The notes beneath the pieces were generated by a model, which did not search any database, was not told the origin of the DNA, and worked only from the letters and a program-made list of their open reading frames with translations. Both the position numbers and the translations under genes were made by a program. Positions 59,488-64,000 of a stretch of 64,000 nt of DNA are shown here, piece after piece. The DNA comes from Apiosordaria backusii (taxonomy: Eukaryota; Ascomycota; Sordariomycetes; Sordariales; Lasiosphaeriaceae), in assembly GCA_030549205.1 (NCBI GenBank), contig JAUKTV010000003.1, positions 1,922,001 to 1,986,000 of the forward strand, written 5' to 3'. The first letter of the stretch is position 1. Each line of letters opens with the position of its first letter.

Positions 59488-60666
59488 ATGAAGTTGGAGA
59501 AGCTGCTGCAAGCTCTCGGGCAGCCCATACAGTCTTCTGAGGAAGGTGTGAGAACATGCCTGACAAGAACAACATAAACACGAACTGGGGTGTCACAATC
59601 GGGACAACACGGACAAATAGTCTGTTAACTAACACGCCTTTTGCCACCAACTAGAGACGTTTGAGCTGTTTGCCCAGGAGCTCCCCTCACAAAATCTTGG
59701 CTTTGTCGACTCCAAAGCTTCGACGGTCGAGCTGACTATCGCTGGCCGGGATCTGACCATCCATCAATCGCCTGGCGTCTTGTCATCCAACCGTGCTGGC
59801 GGCACAACAGGCGCTGGTAAACAAACCCCAGCCCCTTTCCGATCCCCTTTCCGCTGTCACACCGCTGCACTTCTAGCTTACAAGGCTACAAACACGTCAC
59901 ATAAAATATCAGCCCTGCTGGGTGGCTTGCCAAAATATGACTATGTGCTGTACGAACCCTGCTAATAACCTCTGTAGTTATTTGGAAAGTCACGCCGCTC
60001 TTTGCTGAATGGATCAGCTCTCGATCATCTCTGCTTTTCCAATCTGAAATCCTGTCTTCAGATTCTCTCATACTGGAGCTAGGATGCGGCATCTCAGCAC
60101 TTGTCGGCCTCTGTCTGGCGCCTCGTGTGAAGGGCTACGTTTTGACTGACCAGCCCTATGTGGCCAAGTTTGTCGAGCAAAATATTGCCGAGAATGCCCC
60201 TATATCAACCTCTTCAGGCAAATCAAAGACCAAGGGCAAGAAGCAGAAAGGCCCAGTCAACAACAGTGGGAAAGACAACATCATCTTCACCCCTCTAGAC
60301 TGGGAAACAGACGAAGCCACTCCCGCTCTCCTGGCTGACCTGTCCGACACAGCGGGAAGAAAAAGCTTTGATGCCGTCATAGCCTGCGATTGCATTTACA
60401 ACGAAGCACTCATCGACCCGTTGGTGTCCACCTGTGCAGATATTTGTCGACTGCGGACCCAAGAGCCTGACGCCGACTTGAATCCCAGCATTTGCGTCGT
60501 CGCTCAGCAACTCAGAGACGATCAAGTCTTTGAGGGCTGGCTGACCAGATTCATGGAGTCGTTTCACGCGTGGAGAGTCCCCGATGAGCTGCTGCCTGAC
60601 GGGTTGAAGTCTAGTTCGGGGTTTGTGGTTCACATTGGAGTTTTGAGGGAGGTTTATACACCATAG
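59488..60666 (+). CDS. Rkm5-type ribosomal-protein lysine N-methyltransferase (302 aa)
   Basis: Seven-beta-strand SAM-dependent methyltransferase of the METTL21/Rkm5 group; the yeast member methylates ribosomal protein uL1. Exons 59488-59545, 59655-59816 and 59978-60666. The introns are 109 and 161 nt, long for this window. The chosen start MKLEKLLQALGQPI follows a non-coding stretch. Family blocks are the junction TGAVIWKVTPLFAEWI, motif I LILELGCGISALVGLCLAP, the acidic SAM-binding turn VLTDQP, and the DxxY-like motif AVIACDCIYNEALIDPLV. A Lys/Gly/Ser-rich insert (SSGKSKTKGKKQKG) sits between motifs. The substrate assignment is by family and not shown by the sequence. Confidence 0.85.
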
Positions 60667-61143
60667 CCTTTTGCAGACCACGATATTCAGACCATAAGTT
60701 GGCAACTCACCACTCAGCTATGTTCCACTCCTTGCCCCTGAATTTTCTTTAATTGCGGTTTCGCGGTACTTGTTTTCTTTACCAACTAAACTCCCCACCT
60801 CTGCTCCCTTCTGACCACATCGCGCTCTTTACAACAACCGGAATACGTACGTAGCCAACCTTTTACCCACCATCCAAAGTCCGATACCGCATCCATTAAA
60901 AAGATCAATCAGATAAGATTACAAACCCAACTCCTCCGGTTCCCTTGACAGAATGGGGAGTTATGGAGTCTTTTTTTGTCTTTTAATACCCACCCGTGAA
61001 AAATCTCAACAGCCATACCCATGACTTCTTGACTCACTCCCGGACGGCCCACCCTTGATTACCAGGTTTAGGAACCACAAAAAAAAAAGAAGAAGAAGTG
61101 GATGGGGATTAGGGATGTGGAAGAAAAATGGAAAAAATAAGGA
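60667..61143. other. Intergenic
   Basis: The 3' flank of the methyltransferase gene and the 3' flank of tRNA-Glu. Only A-rich simple sequence (around 61080-61100) is seen. Confidence 0.6.
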
Positions 61144-61239
61144 CTCGGATACCGGGAGTCGAACCCGGGGCTGTTGAGAATAGAAACAGACACTTCTGAG
61201 AAGTGAGAGTCAACGATGTTACCGCTACACCATACCCGA
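61144..61239 (-). tRNA. tRNA-Glu (CUC), with ~25-nt intron
   Basis: On the minus strand, the acceptor TCGGGTA pairs with TATCCGA. The T-arm is CCGGGTTCGACTCCCGG. The anticodon stem GTTGA pairs with TCAAC around a loop CTCTCA plus C, giving anticodon CTC. A 25-nt insert after position 37 is the canonical place for a tRNA intron. Confidence 0.92.
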
Positions 61240-61958
61240 TGAGAGATGGTTCCGATTGGATTCGTTGCAGACAGGATGGAGAGTTAGGGGTTGAATAGGG
61301 ATCATGGAGCAGAAATGGGTTATGAATAGATACTGGCGCCCTTTGTTGTTACTAGGCTCGAATATCCCAGTCTGGTTGTGAATGCTTTGTTTGCACCAGA
61401 GACATTGCCAAGTCATTTTTCGGTCAGACACGCTCGAAGGCTTGTTTGCATTAGAGCGCAAGAAGTCTCTGAACAATCTCTACACTAAAAAAGGCTCAAG
61501 AGAGCACTCAACACAAGGCTTCATCGTCAGTTCGACGAAAGCCTTTGCAATAGAACTCTACCAACCGATTCTGCAAAGACAAACTGCCAGACACTTTGTA
61601 AAAGACATGCATACCATCCATCTATTGCCGAAAGATCTGCAGAATAATGCACAGCAGAAAAAGTTTCAAAGCCCTTCTTCCTAAACGTCACAAAATACTC
61701 CCACGAAAAACTCTGCCCCAAAAGCAAGATTTACAAGAAGATTTTTTGCGACGAGATTTCACTTTCGTCTGAACATTACGAAAACGAAAGTCGTTTGCAC
61801 ATGGTCGACCACAAAAAGGTGTCTACCTATCAAGCACATAAGAACTTCTTTTAGGGAAATTTGTCCAACTTGCGGACACTTTGAAGTCTGTAACACAACA
61901 CAAGTGCAACAGAAATGGTTTCAATCTCCGACTAAGAAAACACATGAAATACAACCAA
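61240..61958. other. Intergenic between tRNA genes
   Basis: A-rich sequence, no gene or repeat seen. Confidence 0.55.
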
Positions 61959-62040
61959 GGCGTGGTGGCAGAGTGGTCTAATGCGCAAGACTAGAAATCT
62001 TGTTCCTTCGGGAGCGTCTGTTCGAATCAGGCCCACGTCG
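61959..62040 (+). tRNA. tRNA-Ser (AGA)
   Basis: The acceptor GGCGTGG pairs with CCACGTC. The anticodon loop CTAGAAA gives anticodon AGA. A long variable arm (TTCCTTCGGGAG) is present, as expected for Ser. The T-arm is GTCTGTTCGAATCAGGC. A T-rich stretch follows about 40 nt downstream. No intron. Confidence 0.93.
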
Positions 62041-62469
62041 AGAAAACACACATGTGTACACATAAAAATCATTTCTTTTTGTTTCCTTCGTTGATCCACT
62101 ATGTTGTGGATAGAATTGGGGGTTATCTTTTTGCAGTCTATCATCACTTTTTGCTCTGATATGGAGAGAAATGGATGCTGCTCAGTCACAGGAAATGAAA
62201 TGCCCAGGGGCAATCCCAACTAGGTAGGTACCTACATCGAGGAATTGTTCACACCAAAGCTCAGACTATATACCATCTCTCAAACTTAGGATTCCTCGCG
62301 AATATTACCTCGGGAGTAGGTATACATACACTTATCATACCAGCACACAAACACAACCCATTTCATCTTCCACTAACCCCACCGCAGCATGCTTCGAGAT
62401 AGCAGTACCAAACTCCAAACTCCATCACATCCATCCTCCTCACAATAATACAAGCTCCTAGACCCTCAC
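62041..62469. other. Intergenic
   Basis: The 3' flank of tRNA-Ser and of the nucleoporin gene. The dispersed motif CTAGGTAGGTACCT occurs at about 62220-62233. Confidence 0.6.
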
Positions 62470-64000
62470 TCACCCAGTAGCCATCCTAACCCTCACAATC
62501 CCCAACTGCGAACTCTTCGCCCACTCCCCATTAGGCATCATCCTCCACTGCATCAACCGCCCCTCATCCCCCACGCTCCCCAGCACAACCCCATCATCAT
62601 CAAACCCCACCCTCCAAACCGGCGTCTTGTGCCCCTCCAACCTCGACACCTCCCGAATCTGATGCCGAATCTGCCCCGGCAACCCCGTGATCCTCCTCTC
62701 TGGATTCTTAATAATCACCGCCGCCTGTTGCCCGCCGCCACCACCACCATACCCATGAACGTGATGATGTCCTCCATGCTGCCCACCATAACTCGGATCC
62801 GTCGCCAATCCCGCTTTAATCACCCCCCCCCCTCCTTGTCCTCCTTGCCTTCCTTGTCCCCCTTGTCCTCCTTGCCCTCCTTGCGCCCCTTGCGCCCCTT
62901 GCCCCCTTGCCCTCCTTGCCCTCCTTGCCCTCCTTGCCCTCCTTGCCCTCCTTGCCCTCCTTGCCCTCCTTGCCCCCCCACCCCTTTCTCATCTGCGCCA
63001 GCAGCAGCAGCAGCAGCAGCAGCATTCTCCCCCCCTCAACAACAGGCTTAACCTTCACAACGGTAATCTCCACATCCCTCGCCGCCGCCCTTATCGCCGC
63101 ACTCCTCCCCTCATCAACCTCCACCCCTTGCCTCCTCGCCCTCTCCACATACCCCCCCACCTCCCTCCTCGACCAACCCCTCCCCCCCCTTCATATTCAT
63201 CCTCCTCCTCCTCCCCCCCTCATCCTTACCATACCAAACCTGCCTCTCCACCGGCGTATCAACCCTAAAAACCCTCACCAACCCATCCTGACAAGCCGTA
63301 GCAAGCACATCATACCCCCTCACATTCCCCCCCGCCCACGCCACATCCCTCACCAAACCCCCATGCGTCCCCACCGGCACCTCCACCGCCAAATAAAACC
63401 CCTTTGTCACCGTCTGCACCCCCAGACTCTGACTAATAACCTCCCTGCTCCGGTAGATCCTCACACAGTCCATCGCCACCGTCACCAGCGACAGCGTATC
63501 CGACGGCATCCCCGCCCTTAGGGCACTATAACACACTTCCGGATTGGGATCAAACTGCACTTTGAACGACGTCTCCTCCCCCCTCGCTGCGGGCGGGGTA
63601 GCCCGCGAGATGACCACCTCGTCGAGCATAGTGTAGTCTGTTAGATTCTCCGGGTGCTCGTTTTCATAGACTGTCAGTTTCCCGTCAGCAGAAACAAGCG
63701 CGAGGTAAGTGTGCCGCGTGGAATCGACGTGCTTCATGCTGAATGACCGGTAGGGAGACCGAGAGTTTCTTGTTTCAAAGACTGCTTTTGGTGTCGAACC
63801 TGAAGCTGAAGAGGTTGGTGTTGGTTGGGAGGAAGGGGCGGCTTCATTATGAACCGAAGGGGTCCCAGCGGCTGAGGTGATTGTAGATGCGGGAGGATTG
63901 GGAGGATGATGTGATGTTGCGCCGCTTGCAGTGGCAGTGGTGGTGGTAGTGGTAGTGGTGGTAGTGGTGGTGGTAGTGGTGGTAGACAGTGTTGATGATA
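62470..64000 (-). CDS. Nucleoporin Seh1-like WD40 protein, 5' end outside window, with frame breaks
   Basis: Component of the Nup84/Nup107 Y-complex of the nuclear pore and of the SEA/GATOR2 complex. The frame is open from the right edge, so the true start lies beyond it. A poly-Thr run and a Ser/Pro-rich insert lead into MKHVDSTRHTYLALVSADG. Seh1-type WD40 blocks follow: VQFDPNPEVCYSALRAGM, GLVRDVAWAGGNVRGYDV, TACQDGLVRVFRVDTP and, near the end, EGHKTPVWRVGFDDDG and SVGDEGRLMQWR. Between these lies a low-complexity part (poly-Ala, then GGQ repeats) where the plausible frame changes at three C runs: 63152-63158, 63029-63035 and 62902-62906. I take these as likely indel errors; the protein is probably intact in the organism. 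Splicing in this part cannot be excluded. Confidence 0.75.
62840..62985. repeat. 9-bp coding tandem repeat (CCTTGCCCT)
   Basis: About 15 units, perfect on the right (62915-62975) and variant on the left. In the Seh1 frame it encodes Gly-Gly-Gln repeats. One unit at 62902-62906 is one base short and shifts the frame. Confidence 0.85.

Noticed and set aside
1..64000. CRISPR arrays, insertion sequences or prophage
   Set aside because: No spaced identical repeats, transposase or phage genes; the window is eukaryotic.

Overview
The window is nuclear DNA from a filamentous ascomycete, most likely a Sordariomycete and probably Sordariales-like. The evidence is short GT-AG introns of about 50-110 nt with CTAAC/CTGAC-type branch sites, a dispersed single 5S rRNA gene, tRNAs with Pol III box structure, and a gene set typical of such fungi. 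That set includes a head-to-head pair of myosin-motor-type chitin synthases of classes V and VII, an AA9 copper oxygenase, a GH55 glucanase, and patatin/TPR/DUF7580 proteins of the kind found in fungal non-self recognition repertoires. The genus cannot be fixed from sequence alone.

Layout. 0-10 kb: a secretome-rich part with a GH55 glucanase (cut by the left edge), a small secreted protein and a secreted HExxH metalloprotease. Next comes a 328-residue protein whose first ten residues are exactly those of histone H3, then a 5S rRNA gene. 10.5-22 kb: an accessory stretch with a small secreted protein of uncertain reading frame, a C2H2/kinesin-light-chain-TPR protein, a divergently transcribed DUF7580-type protein with an early in-frame UAG, and an eight-exon gene joining a zinc-binding N-terminus, a P-loop GTPase, a RING finger and a C-terminal patatin phospholipase. 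Related 21-22-nt minisatellites sit immediately upstream of that gene and inside its last intron, and an inverted scrap of one of its exons lies just past its 3' end. 23-29 kb: a HIRAN-SNF2-RING translocase (HLTF/Rad5 type) and an AA9 LPMO.

31-46 kb: the class V and class VII chitin synthases, sharing a 3-kb divergent promoter. 46-60.7 kb: housekeeping genes, namely eIF2B-alpha, a NECAP-type endocytic adaptor, a coiled-coil protein of unknown function, a long-chain acyl-CoA synthetase and an Rkm5-type ribosomal-protein lysine methyltransferase. 61-64 kb: tRNA-Glu(CUC) with an intron, tRNA-Ser(AGA), and the nucleoporin Seh1 cut by the right edge.

The genes do not form one pathway. Two sub-themes stand out: secreted carbohydrate- and protein-degrading enzymes on the left, and a cluster of putative allorecognition/immune-type multidomain genes at 11-22 kb. 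The most striking single observation is the perfect histone H3 tail (residues 1-9 after the initiator Met) on an unrelated protein at 9,044-7,988. Intron models were built by hand from splice signals and reading-frame continuity; where they are uncertain this is stated.
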